A stretch of DNA of 64,000 nucleotides from contig JAHAEW010000007.1 of assembly GCA_018374635.1 (NCBI GenBank), forward strand, positions 1-64,000, in the 5' to 3' direction. The notes under the pieces were generated by a model. It ran no database searches, was not told where the DNA came from, and was given only the letters and a program-made list of their open reading frames with translations. This DNA is from Clostridiales bacterium. Its GTDB lineage: Bacteria; Bacillota; Clostridia; Oscillospirales; Oscillospiraceae. Below, piece by piece: positions 39,651 to 47,460 of this stretch (positions within the stretch are counted from its first letter, which is position 1; each line of letters opens with the position of its first letter). The translations under genes and the position numbers were made by a program.

Positions 39651-42311
39651 ATGAAAAAACTCATGGCCATTGACGGCAACTCCATCATCAACCGGGCTTT
39701 TTACGGCATCCGGATGCTCACCACCAAGGACGGCACCCCCACCAATGCCGTCTACGGCTTTGTGACCATCCTGCTCAAGCTGCTGGAGGAGGAGAGGCCC
39801 GCCGCCCTCTGCGTGACCTTCGACCGGAAGGCTCCCACCTTCCGCCATCTGGCCTATGAGGGCTACAAGGCCCAGCGCAAGGGTATGCCGGAAGAGCTGG
39901 CCGCCCAGATGCCCATTTTAAAGGATGTGCTGGACGCCATGAACATCCCCCGCTATGAGCTGGACGGCTGGGAGGCCGACGACCTGCTGGGGACCATCGC
40001 CGCCCGGGACACCGAGGCGGGGTGGGAGACCGTCATCGTCACCGGCGACAAGGACTCCCTTCAGCTGGTGAGCGACCACGCCACCGTCAAGCTGGTGACC
40101 ACCCGCATGGGCCAGACCACCACCCGCAACATGACCCCGGAGGTCTTTCGGGAGGAGTACGGCTTCGACCCCATCCACATTGTGGACCTGAAGGCCCTGA
40201 TGGGGGACAGCAGCGACAACATCCCCGGCGTCAAGGGCATCGGGGAGAAGACCGCCATGGACCTCATCCAGCGCTACGGCTCGGTGGAGGCCATCTACCA
40301 GGGCCTGGACACCCTGGAGGCCAAGCCCGCCGTGCTGAAAAAGCTCGCCGAGGGGGAGGAGGGCGCGCGGCTCTCCTATGACCTGGCCACCATCCGGTGC
40401 GAGGCCCCTATCGCCTTTGCGCCCGAGGACAACCTCCGCCGGGAGAGCAATGCCCCTGCCCTCTATGACCTCTTTCTCAAGCTGGAGTTCCAAAAGCTCA
40501 TCGACAAGCTGGGCCTCAAGGCCCCCCAGGGGGAGGCGCCCCGGGCGGAGGAAGCTTCCGGCGTCTGCACCAGCGAGGTGGTGGAGGACCCGGCCCGGGC
40601 CGAGGAGCTGCTGGCCCTTTGGCGCGGGCAGAAGAGCGTGGACGTGCTGGCCCTGCCGGGGCTGGACGTGGTGGCGGTGGAGCACCGGGTAAATGAGGGG
40701 GAGAGCCACGCCGCCGTTCTCCGCTCCGACAAGCTGGAGGGGTACAACGGCATCCTGAAGGCCCTCTTCGCCGGGGACATCCAAAAGAACGCCCACGACG
40801 TGAAGAGCCTTCTCTCCCGGCTGCTGGAGGAGGGCATCGAGGGGGAGGGCTTTGTCTTCGACACCGCTCTGGCCGCCTATCTCCTGGCCCCCACCGACGG
40901 CAGCTATGACCTGGAAAAGCTGGGCATGAGCTGGTTCAACCACGAATACCCCAAGGCGAAAGAGACCTACCTGGCCCCCGACGCCTTCTCCCCCCTGGGG
41001 GACGAGGGGGCGGTGCTGGGCGCCCTCCTGTCCCACTGCGCCCTCATCGGGGCGCTGAAGGAGGCCATGGCTCCCCGGCTCACCGAGCTGGGGATGGACA
41101 GGCTCTATTACGAGGTGGAGCTCCCCCTGTGCCCCGTGCTCAGCCGCATGGAGCGGGAGGGCTTCCTGGTGGACCGGAAGGCTCTGGGGGAGTTCGGCCA
41201 GATGCTGGAGGGGCGCATCCAGGCCGTCCAGCAGCGCATCTATGAGGAGGCGGGGGAGACCTTCAACATCCTCTCGCCCAAGCAGCTGGGGCACATCCTC
41301 TTTGACAAGCTGGGGCTGCCCCCCGTGAAAAAGACCAAGACCGGCTACTCCACCAACGCCGAGGTGCTGGAAAAGCTCCGGGGACAGGCTCCCATCGTGG
41401 ACGCCGTGCTGGAGTACCGGCAGTACACCAAGCTCTCGTCCACCTATGTGGAGGGGCTGACCAAGGTCATCGCCCCGGACGGGCGCATCCACACCTCCTT
41501 CCAGAACACGGTGACCGCCACGGGGCGGCTTTCCTCCACCGAGCCTAACCTCCAGAACATCCCCATCCGCACCGAGCTGGGGGCCGAGCTGCGCAAGATG
41601 TTCGTGGCCGGGCCGGGGAATGTGCTGGTGGACGCCGACTACTCCCAGATCGAGCTGCGGCTCCTGGCCCACATCGCCGGGGACGAGCACATGATTTCCG
41701 CCTTCCGCAGCGGGGAGGACATCCACACCATCACCGCCGGACAGGTCTTCGGCGTGCCCCCCGAGCTGGTGACCCGGCAGATGCGCTCGGCGGCCAAGGC
41801 GGTGAACTTCGGCATCGTGTACGGGATCTCGGATTTCTCCCTCTCCCAGGACATCGGGGTCACCCGGAAAGAGGCCAAGGCCTATATGGAGCGCTACTTT
41901 GAACGGTATTCCGGCGTCCATGCCTATATGACCGATATTGTGGAACAGGCCCGGAAAAGCGGCTTTGTCTCCACCCTCATGGGCCGCCGGCGCTGGCTGC
42001 CCGAGCTCAAGTCCTCCAACTTCAATATGCGCTCCTTCGGGGAGCGGGTGGCCCTCAACATGCCCATCCAGGGCACGGCGGCCGACATCATCAAGCTGGC
42101 CATGATCCGGGTGAACGCCCGGCTGCGCTCCGAGGGCCTGAAGGCCCGGCTGGTGCTCCAGGTCCACGACGAGCTCATCGTGGAGTGCCCCGAGGCGGAG
42201 GCCGGGGAGGTGAAAGACCTCCTCACGGAGGAGATGGAGGGGGTCGTCGCCCTGGCGGTCCCCCTGACGGCGGACGCCCACGTGGGCAAGAGCTGGGCGG
42301 AGGCCCACTGA
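39651..42311 (+). CDS. polA: DNA polymerase I
   Basis: 886 aa, gap filling and RNA-primer removal. Order: 5'-3' exonuclease (KLMAIDGNSIINRAFYGIR, YELDGWEADDLLGTIA, VTGDKDSLQLV, GIGEKTAMDL), a 3'-5' exonuclease-like domain, and the polymerase (TATGRLSSTEPNLQNIPIR, VDADYSQIELRLLAHIAGD, QVHDELIVE). The usual DxE of proofreading motif I is missing (VDVLALPGLDVVAV), so the middle domain is probably inactive, as in many Firmicutes. Start ATG after GGAGG. First of polA-rimI-GNAT-tsaD. Confidence 0.97.
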   Translation: MKKLMAIDGNSIINRAFYGIRMLTTKDGTPTNAVYGFVTILLKLLEEERPAALCVTFDRKAPTFRHLAYEGYKAQRKGMPEELAAQMPILKDVLDAMNIPRYELDGWEADDLLGTIAARDTEAGWETVIVTGDKDSLQLVSDHATVKLVTTRMGQTTTRNMTPEVFREEYGFDPIHIVDLKALMGDSSDNIPGVKGIGEKTAMDLIQRYGSVEAIYQGLDTLEAKPAVLKKLAEGEEGARLSYDLATIRCEAPIAFAPEDNLRRESNAPALYDLFLKLEFQKLIDKLGLKAPQGEAPRAEEASGVCTSEVVEDPARAEELLALWRGQKSVDVLALPGLDVVAVEHRVNEGESHAAVLRSDKLEGYNGILKALFAGDIQKNAHDVKSLLSRLLEEGIEGEGFVFDTALAAYLLAPTDGSYDLEKLGMSWFNHEYPKAKETYLAPDAFSPLGDEGAVLGALLSHCALIGALKEAMAPRLTELGMDRLYYEVELPLCPVLSRMEREGFLVDRKALGEFGQMLEGRIQAVQQRIYEEAGETFNILSPKQLGHILFDKLGLPPVKKTKTGYSTNAEVLEKLRGQAPIVDAVLEYRQYTKLSSTYVEGLTKVIAPDGRIHTSFQNTVTATGRLSSTEPNLQNIPIRTELGAELRKMFVAGPGNVLVDADYSQIELRLLAHIAGDEHMISAFRSGEDIHTITAGQVFGVPPELVTRQMRSAAKAVNFGIVYGISDFSLSQDIGVTRKEAKAYMERYFERYSGVHAYMTDIVEQARKSGFVSTLMGRRRWLPELKSSNFNMRSFGERVALNMPIQGTAADIIKLAMIRVNARLRSEGLKARLVLQVHDELIVECPEAEAGEVKDLLTEEMEGVVALAVPLTADAHVGKSWAEAH

Positions 42312-42344
42312 GGCAGGTACAGCGAGAAAAAGGAGCGGATCACC

Positions 42345-42794
42345 ATGAATTACCAACTGGTCCCCATGGACCGGAGCCATCTGGAGGGCGTCGCGGCCCT
42401 GGAGCGGACCTGTTTTTCCCACCCCTGGAGCGTGGAGATGCTGGCCGAGGAGCTTTACAATGAGACGGCCTCCTTCCTGGTGGCCGAGGGGGAGGACGGC
42501 AGCGTCCTGGGCTACGCGGGGCTCCATGTGGTGCTGGACGAGGGCTATATCGACAATGTGGCGGTGGACCCGGCCTGCCGGCGGCAGGGGATCGCCGACG
42601 CCCTCATCGATACCTTTGTCCGGTTCGGCGCGGCCAGGCTGGCCTTCCTCACCCTGGAGGTGCGGGCGGGCAACGCACCCGCCATCGCCCTCTATGAGAA
42701 GCACGGCTTCTATGAGGTGGGCCGCCGGAAGGGCTACTACGACGACCCGAAGGAGGACGCCATTCTGATGACCCGGGAGTGGGACCGGGCATGA
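42345..42794 (+). CDS. rimI: Ribosomal-protein-alanine N-acetyltransferase RimI
   Basis: 149 aa GNAT enzyme. CFSHPWSVEMLAEELYNETA is the RimI-type N-terminus, VAVDPACRRQGIADALID the acetyl-CoA loop, and LEVRAGNAPAIALYEKHGF motif B. Acetylates the N-terminus of S18 in E. coli. Clusters with tsaD as in many bacteria. Its stop overlaps the next ATG (ATGA). Confidence 0.9.
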   Translation: MNYQLVPMDRSHLEGVAALERTCFSHPWSVEMLAEELYNETASFLVAEGEDGSVLGYAGLHVVLDEGYIDNVAVDPACRRQGIADALIDTFVRFGAARLAFLTLEVRAGNAPAIALYEKHGFYEVGRRKGYYDDPKEDAILMTREWDRA

Positions 42795-43387
42795 TGGAGC
42801 TGGAACTGCGCGTCCTCTCCCGGCGGCAGATGCGGCGCCTCTACCGCTGGGAGATGCGGGAGGCCTTTCCCCGGGTGGAGTTGAAGCCGCTCTGGACCAT
42901 CCTGCGCCTGATGGAGCGGGGCGAGTACGACGCCCTGGGCTTCTACCGGGGGGAGGAGCTGATGGGATACGCCCTCCTGCGCCTGGGGGAGCGTTTTGTG
43001 CTGCTGGACTATCTGGCCGCCTGCCAGGGAAAGCGGGGCATGGGCGTGGGGAGCGCCATGCTGGAGCAGCTCCGGCGGCGGTACGCCGTTACGGCGGGCC
43101 TGCTGGCCGAAGTGGAGACCATAGAGGCGGCGCTCCCCCCGGAAGAGAGGGAGAAGCGCCGCCGCCGTCTGGCCTTCTATACCCGAAACGGCTTTTTTGA
43201 CCTGAACTACCAGGCCGACATCTTCCGGGTGCGGTATACCATGCTGGGCTGGTCGGCCTCCGGGCCCATCGGGACCGGAGAGGCCATGGAGGCCCACCGG
43301 GCCCTCTACCGCCTGGGGACGCTGCTGCCCCTCTACCGGCGCTATGTACACATCCCCATCCAAGAGAAAGAAGGAACAGGATCATGA
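42791..43387 (+). CDS. GNAT-like acetyltransferase
   Basis: 198 aa. A divergent GNAT: AFPRVELKPLWTILRLMERG at the N-terminus, YALLRLGERFVLLDYLAAC, then GKRGMGVGSAMLEQLRRRY as acetyl-CoA loop, and RRRRLAFYTRNGFFDL. Extra C-terminal helices reach beyond the GNAT core. Substrate unknown. Overlaps rimI and tsaD by four bases each, so it is tightly coupled between two modification genes. Confidence 0.8.
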   Translation: MMELELRVLSRRQMRRLYRWEMREAFPRVELKPLWTILRLMERGEYDALGFYRGEELMGYALLRLGERFVLLDYLAACQGKRGMGVGSAMLEQLRRRYAVTAGLLAEVETIEAALPPEEREKRRRRLAFYTRNGFFDLNYQADIFRVRYTMLGWSASGPIGTGEAMEAHRALYRLGTLLPLYRRYVHIPIQEKEGTGS

Positions 43388-44394
43388 TTATTCTGGCTGT
43401 GGAGTCCTCCTGCGATGAGACCGCCGTGGCGGTGGTGCGGAACGGGCGGACGGTGCTCTCCGACGCCATCGCCTCCCAGGCCGATATGCATGCCGCCTAC
43501 GGGGGGGTCGTCCCGGAGATCGCCTCCCGCAAGCATGTGGAGGCTATCGCGCCCCTGGCCGACCGGGCCCTGCGGGAGGCCGGGATCGGAAAACAGGACA
43601 TCGACGCGGTGGCGGTCACCTACGCCCCCGGCCTCATCGGCGCGGTGCTGGTGGGGGTGAATTTTGCCAAGTCGGCAGCCTATGCTCTGGACAAGCCCCT
43701 CGTCGGGGTGCACCATGTGCGGGGCCACATTGCGGCCAACTACATCACCCATCCCGATCTGGAGCCGCCCTTTGTGTGCCTGTGCGTCTCGGGGGGCAAC
43801 ACCATGATCGTGGACGTGAAGAGTTATACCGAGATGGAGATTTTGGGGGCTACCCGGGACGACGCGGCGGGGGAGTGCTTTGACAAGGCGGCCCGGGTCC
43901 TGGGGATCGGCTACCCCGGCGGGGCCCCCATGGACAAGCTGGCCCAGGGAGGAGACGACAGGCGCTACGACCTGCCCCGGGCCCATGTGGCGGGGGCGGA
44001 GCTGGATATGTCCTTCTCCGGGCTCAAGACGGCGGTGGTCAACCTGGTCCATAACGCCAAACAGAAGGGGGAGGCGCTGGACCTGCCCGGCCTGGCGGCC
44101 TCCTTCGGCGCGGCGGTGAGCGATACCCTGGTGCCCCGCACCATGGCGGCCGCCCGGAAGTGCGGCTACGGCAAGATCGCCATTGCCGGAGGCGTGGCGG
44201 CCAATTCCCGGCTGCGGGCCGATCTGGAGCGGGCCTGCGCCAAGAGCGGGGACAAGCTCTATCTCCCGGCCCTCTCCCTGTGCGGGGACAACGGGGCCAT
44301 GATCGGCTGCCAGGGCTACTATGAGTATCTGGCCGGAAAGCGGGATGGGATGGATCTGAACGCCTACGCCACCCGGGACATCCGCCGGGGATAA
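43384..44394 (+). CDS. tsaD: tRNA threonylcarbamoyltransferase TsaD
   Basis: 336 aa, transfers threonylcarbamoyl to A37 of ANN-decoding tRNAs, with TsaB/TsaE (not in the window). IILAVESSCDETAVAVVRNG, SRKHVEAIAP, and the metal-binding HxxxH in GVHHVRGHIAAN (about residues 110-115). GGNTMIVDV, DDAAGECFDKAARVLG, LDMSFSGLKTAV and GGVAANSRLR complete the ASKHA fold. Last gene of the polA run. Confidence 0.97.
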   Translation: MIILAVESSCDETAVAVVRNGRTVLSDAIASQADMHAAYGGVVPEIASRKHVEAIAPLADRALREAGIGKQDIDAVAVTYAPGLIGAVLVGVNFAKSAAYALDKPLVGVHHVRGHIAANYITHPDLEPPFVCLCVSGGNTMIVDVKSYTEMEILGATRDDAAGECFDKAARVLGIGYPGGAPMDKLAQGGDDRRYDLPRAHVAGAELDMSFSGLKTAVVNLVHNAKQKGEALDLPGLAASFGAAVSDTLVPRTMAAARKCGYGKIAIAGGVAANSRLRADLERACAKSGDKLYLPALSLCGDNGAMIGCQGYYEYLAGKRDGMDLNAYATRDIRRG

Positions 44395-44700
44395 AGCGCG
44401 CTGCGCTTCTCGAAAATGCAAGCATTTTTGAGAGCGGGATGCAGTCCGCGCGCGCACTTCGTCGGGGCAAAGTCCGTACCGTTCCCCCGACCTGGCGGCC
44501 GGGGCTCACTTCACTCCCTTGTCCCTCCTCTCCCAAACGAACTCGCTTCGCTGGACTTCGTTTGGGTTCCCGACTCGCACACTTGCGGCCTGAGCAGTGT
44601 TTTTTCCGAGACGCATGTCCTAGGAAAAAACGATTTGATTTCTTTCCGCCGTCTGCGGACGGCGGAACTCTGCGAGGCACCCCACTCCAAAAACAGACGC
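44395..44700 (-). repeat. Dispersed repeat, composite copy 4 (modules A and B)
   Basis: Longest copy seen. Module A in reverse (TCTCGAAAATGCAAGCATTTT then GATGCAG) and its extension (CGCGCACTTCGTCGGGG, GTCCGTACCGTTC) match bases 20-100 of the window inverted. Then about 50 bp unique sequence with an ACGAACTC.../...GACTTCGTTTGGG inverted repeat. Module B follows: ACTTGCGGCCTGAGCAGTG, GTTTTTTCC/GGAAAAAAC hairpin, CCGCCGTCTGCGGACGGCGG hairpin and CTCTGCGAGGC. No gene recognised in these 300 bases. Confidence 0.7.
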
Positions 44701-44717
44701 ATATCGTTGGACACATG

Positions 44718-44757
44718 GAAAAAGAGGGCCGGTTCCCATCGTGGGAGCCGGCCCTCT
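44718..44757 (-). terminator. Terminator of the small lipoprotein gene
   Basis: Stem AGAGGGCCGG/CCGGCCCTCT with inner TCCCA pairs, followed leftward by TTTTTCC. Confidence 0.85.
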
Positions 44758-44775
44758 CTGCGCAAAGGGGCGGGT

Positions 44776-45048
44776 TTATCGGATCGCATTTTTAATGCCG
44801 TTGCCCACATCCCGGGCCGCGTCGCCCACACCGTCGGCCGCGCCCCGGACCACATCGCCCGCGCCGTCCAGTACGCCCTTTGCGGCGTTGCCGGCGCCGT
44901 CGATGGCGTCCTGGACCGGGTGGTCGGAGTTGGTGGGCGCCATGGTTGGGGTAGGCGTGGGCGAGGACGTGGGCTCCGTGCCGGAACAGCCCGCCAGACC
45001 CATACCGATCGCAAAGGTAAGCGCAAGGATACAGAAAATCCGTTTCAT
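44776..45048 (-). CDS. Small lipoprotein with amphipathic Gly/Ala/Asp repeats
   Basis: 90 aa. Signal peptide with lipobox GLAGC, a Ser/Thr/Pro linker (TEPTSSPTPTPTMAP), then about 45 residues repeating D-G/A-A/V-G-D/N-A/V at roughly 7-8 residue spacing: DAIDGAGNAAKGVLDGAGDV, then VRGAADGVGDAARDVGNG. The regular small/acidic spacing suggests an extended amphipathic helix outside the membrane. ATG start with GAGGCTATCC upstream. Monocistronic. Function unknown. Confidence 0.7.
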   Translation of the reverse strand: MKRIFCILALTFAIGMGLAGCSGTEPTSSPTPTPTMAPTNSDHPVQDAIDGAGNAAKGVLDGAGDVVRGAADGVGDAARDVGNGIKNAIR

Positions 45049-45150
45049 GGGATAGCCTCCTCAATGGTTTCAAATACTTTAGATGTGCATCTGACGCTAG
45101 TCTGCGCAAAACCGGGGACATTCATACCGGAAGTTTTTCAAAATTAGGGC

Positions 45151-45179
45151 TTGCCAAACGGCGCAACATCTGCTATATT
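45151..45179 (+). promoter_or_regulatory. Promoter of perR-dfx-rbr
   Basis: TTGCCA (45151-45156), 17 bp, TATATT (45174-45179). Confidence 0.75.
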
Positions 45180-45184
45180 AATAA

Positions 45185-45199
45185 CAGTAATAATTACTG
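45185..45199 (+). promoter_or_regulatory. Per-box-like operator
   Basis: Perfect 7-1-7 palindrome CAGTAATAATTACTG at the expected transcription start, between promoter and perR ribosome site. Size and AT-rich core fit Fur/PerR boxes and imply autorepression. Confidence 0.65.
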
Positions 45200-45221
45200 A
45201 TTTAAAGAAAGGAGACGGCCG

Positions 45222-45605
45222 ATGAAAGGAAAACGCTATTCCAGACAGCGTGAACTGATCTATGAGGCCCTGATGGGGACCACCGAGCATCCCACCGCCG
45301 AGATGATCTATCAGTGGCTGAAACCGGAAAATCCGAACCTGAGCCTGGGGACCGTCTACCGAAATCTGAATCTGATGGCAGATGAGGGAAGGATCACCCG
45401 CATGGCCTTCCCTGTGGAGCGATATGACGCAAACACCAAGTCCCATCCCCATTTTCAGTGCGACCGGTGCGGAGGGGTCTATGACATGGACCTGCCCTAC
45501 CGGGCGGATCTGGACGAGGAGGCCCTGGCCCACAGCGAGCACCAGGTCACAAGACATGAGCTGCTCTTCCACGGGATCTGCGCCGGATGCAAAACACTCC
45601 ACTGA
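45222..45605 (+). CDS. perR: Fur-family peroxide/metal regulator (PerR-like)
   Basis: 127 aa. Winged helix (YSRQRELIYEALMGTTEHPT, LSLGTVYRNLNLMADEGRI), metal-site His/Asp in HPHFQCDRCGGVYDMD, and two CxxC pairs (CDRC, CAGC) for the structural zinc. The following desulfoferrodoxin and rubrerythrin genes and the Per-box-like site argue for PerR rather than Fur; iron-catalysed His oxidation would derepress the operon. Start ATG after AAAGGAGAC. Confidence 0.88.
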   Translation: MKGKRYSRQRELIYEALMGTTEHPTAEMIYQWLKPENPNLSLGTVYRNLNLMADEGRITRMAFPVERYDANTKSHPHFQCDRCGGVYDMDLPYRADLDEEALAHSEHQVTRHELLFHGICAGCKTLH

Positions 45606-45693
45606 ACCGTTGATCTCTTGTAGTCTGCACATGAAAATGTTACAATTGGAGAAGCTGAGAAGCGACCGATAAATCATTTGAAGGAGGATTTTT

Positions 45694-46080
45694 ATGGAAA
45701 TGAAGCTGTACCGCTGCGCCCACTGCGGAAACATCGTGTTCAAGGTGGTGGACAAGGGCGTGCCCGTGGTCTGCTGCGGCGAGCCCATGCAGGAGCTGGT
45801 TCCCAACACCACCGACGGCGCCCTGGAGAAGCACGTCCCCGTTGTGGAGAAGACCGCCCACGGCAGCGGCTATTCCGTCACCGTGAAGGTGGGTTCCGTG
45901 ACCCATCCCATGCTGCCGGAGCACTATATCAATCTGATCGCGGCGGTGTCCGGCGATACCGTGACCTTCCGTTTTCCCAAGCCGGGTGACGAGCCCGAGC
46001 TCAAGACCTTTACCCGGGAAGAGAAGGTGGAGGCCTATGAGTACTGCAACCTGCACGGCTTCTGGAAGGGCGAAGGCTGA
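45694..46080 (+). CDS. dfx: Desulfoferrodoxin (superoxide reductase)
   Basis: 128 aa. Two-domain type: an N-terminal rubredoxin-like FeCys4 site (C8, C11, C27, C28 in YRCAHCGNIVF and VVCCGEP) and the C-terminal Fe(His4Cys) SOR centre, with EKHVPVV, THPMLPEHYINLI and the final CNLHGFW. Reduces superoxide to peroxide without making oxygen, suited to an anaerobe. Start ATG with AAGGAGG. Second gene of the PerR operon. Confidence 0.95.
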   Translation: MEMKLYRCAHCGNIVFKVVDKGVPVVCCGEPMQELVPNTTDGALEKHVPVVEKTAHGSGYSVTVKVGSVTHPMLPEHYINLIAAVSGDTVTFRFPKPGDEPELKTFTREEKVEAYEYCNLHGFWKGEG

Positions 46081-46129
46081 TCCTACCCCATTTTAAATTC
46101 AATCAAAGACAGAAAGGAAGGACAGGAAC

Positions 46130-46663
46130 ATGGAACTGAAGGGCAGTAAGACTGAGGCCAATCTGTGGAAGGCGTTTGCCGGAGAGAGCATGGCCCGCAA
46201 CAAGTACACCTACTTTGCCGGCAAGGCCAAGAAAGAGGGCTTTGAGCAGATCGCGGCCATCTTTGAAGAGACCGCCGGCAATGAGAAGGAGCATGCCAAG
46301 CTCTGGTTCAAGGAGCTGGGCGGGCTGGGCGATACGGCCGCTAATCTGAAGTCCGCCGCCGCCGGCGAGAACGAGGAATGGACCCAGATGTACCGTGAGA
46401 TGGCCGAGACCGCCAAGGAAGAGGGTTTCGAGCGCCTGGCCCTTCTCTTTGAGGGCGTCGGCAAGATCGAGAAGGAGCACGAAGAGCGCTACCTGGCCCT
46501 CCTCAAGAACCTGGAAGAGGGCGCTGTGTTCCAGAAGGGCGATGTCTATGTCTGGAAGTGCCGCAACTGCGGCCACCTGCATGTGGGCAAGGAAGCCCCC
46601 GGGGTCTGCCCCGTGTGCGCCCATCCCCAGGCCTATTTTGAGCTCCAGTGCAAGAACTACTAA
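46130..46663 (+). CDS. rbr: Rubrerythrin
   Basis: 177 aa, peroxide reductase. Ferritin-like di-iron domain (NLWKAFAGESMARNKYTYFA, EETAGNEKEHAKLWF, EEGFERLALLFEGVGKIEKE HEER pattern) and a C-terminal rubredoxin (WKCRNCGHLHVGKEAPGVCP then CAHPQAYFEL). Takes the peroxide made by superoxide reductase to water. Start ATG after AAAGGAAGGA, 49 bp after dfx; ends at a strong terminator. Confidence 0.96.
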   Translation: MELKGSKTEANLWKAFAGESMARNKYTYFAGKAKKEGFEQIAAIFEETAGNEKEHAKLWFKELGGLGDTAANLKSAAAGENEEWTQMYREMAETAKEEGFERLALLFEGVGKIEKEHEERYLALLKNLEEGAVFQKGDVYVWKCRNCGHLHVGKEAPGVCPVCAHPQAYFELQCKNY

Positions 46664-46678
46664 TAGGATGAAGCAGCA

Positions 46679-46715
46679 AACCGCCTCCCGAACACCGTTC
46701 GGGAGGCGGTTTTTT
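46679..46715 (+). terminator. Terminator of the perR-dfx-rbr operon
   Basis: Perfect 15-bp stem AACCGCCTCCCGAAC/GTTCGGGAGGCGGTT, 3-nt loop, six T; then runs into a repeat copy. Confidence 0.95.
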
Positions 46716-46855
46716 CGAGGGGGATGCAGCCCCCTGCGTCGCACGCGCAAAGCGCGCACGCTTGTGGCCTGAGCAGTGTTTTTTGTCCCCGGAAAAAACG
46801 GATTTGGGCCTTCTTTCGCCGCCTGCGGGCGGCGAAACTCTGCGAGGCTCTTTTT
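46712..46855 (-). repeat. Dispersed repeat, modules A and B, copy 5
   Basis: Truncated module A (TTTTTTCGAGGGGGATGCAG) then module B: CTTGTGGCCTGAGCAGTG, GTTTTTT/GAAAAAAC hairpin, CGCCGCCTGCGGGCGGCG hairpin and CTCTGCGAGGC, as in copy 4. The second hairpin lies directly after the leftward nikE-like stop and may serve as its terminator. Confidence 0.7.
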
Positions 46856-47460
46856 TAGGTCAGTGGATGGATCCGGGTGCACAGCCGTTCCAGAAGGAGG
46901 GCGTTGTGGCTTACAATGACCAGCCCCAGCTCACGCCGCTGGGCTTCTCCCAGGAGAAAGTCCCAGATCTGGGCCTGGGTGATGAGATCCAGCATGGCGG
47001 TGATCTCATCGCACAGGAGGTAGCGCACCCCGTCCCGCAGGGCCCGGGCGATGCAGAAGCGCTGAAGCTCCCCCCCGGAGAGCTCCAGGGGATAGCGCTC
47101 CAGCCAGGCGGGCTGGATGTGCAGGGCGTCCAGCAGGCGGTCTTCTACCGGACCGGCCTCATAGAGGGTCTCCCCCAGGCGCAGGAGGGGGTCTACCGCC
47201 GTCTCCGGGTGCTGCCAGATCATCTGTACCGGGCAGAAGCCCCGGTAGGAGGAGAGAGGGCGGCCGTCCAGCAGGACCTCCCCCCGGTCGGGCCGCTCAT
47301 AGCCGGATAAAAGCTTGCACAGGGTGGTCTTGCCCCGGCCGCTGGGGGCGGAGAGTCCCACCCGCTCGCCCGGCTCCACCGTGAGGGAGACCCCCTCCAG
47401 CACGCTGCCCCGGTTCCGGCGGGGATAGTGGAAGGTGAGATCTCTGGCCTCTAAGCTCAT
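46855..47460 (-). CDS. Nik/Opp ABC transporter ATP-binding protein (second ATPase)
   Basis: 201 aa, short for the OppF/NikE family (about 260-320). Walker A is SAPSGRGKTTL (a slightly unusual S at position 1), ABC signature ELSGGELQRFCIARAL, Walker B VRYLLCDEITAML with Asp-Glu. It ends soon after the switch His (IVSHNALLL) and lacks the usual C-terminal oligopeptide extension with Fe-S/Cys motif. Start ATG overlaps the previous stop (ATGA). Last gene of the lar-nik operon. Confidence 0.85.
   Translation of the reverse strand: MSLEARDLTFHYPRRNRGSVLEGVSLTVEPGERVGLSAPSGRGKTTLCKLLSGYERPDRGEVLLDGRPLSSYRGFCPVQMIWQHPETAVDPLLRLGETLYEAGPVEDRLLDALHIQPAWLERYPLELSGGELQRFCIARALRDGVRYLLCDEITAMLDLITQAQIWDFLLGEAQRRELGLVIVSHNALLLERLCTRIHPLT

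Noticed and set aside
39918..42704. 928-codon minus-strand ORF opposite polA and rimI
   Set aside because: Shadow frame spanning two real genes.
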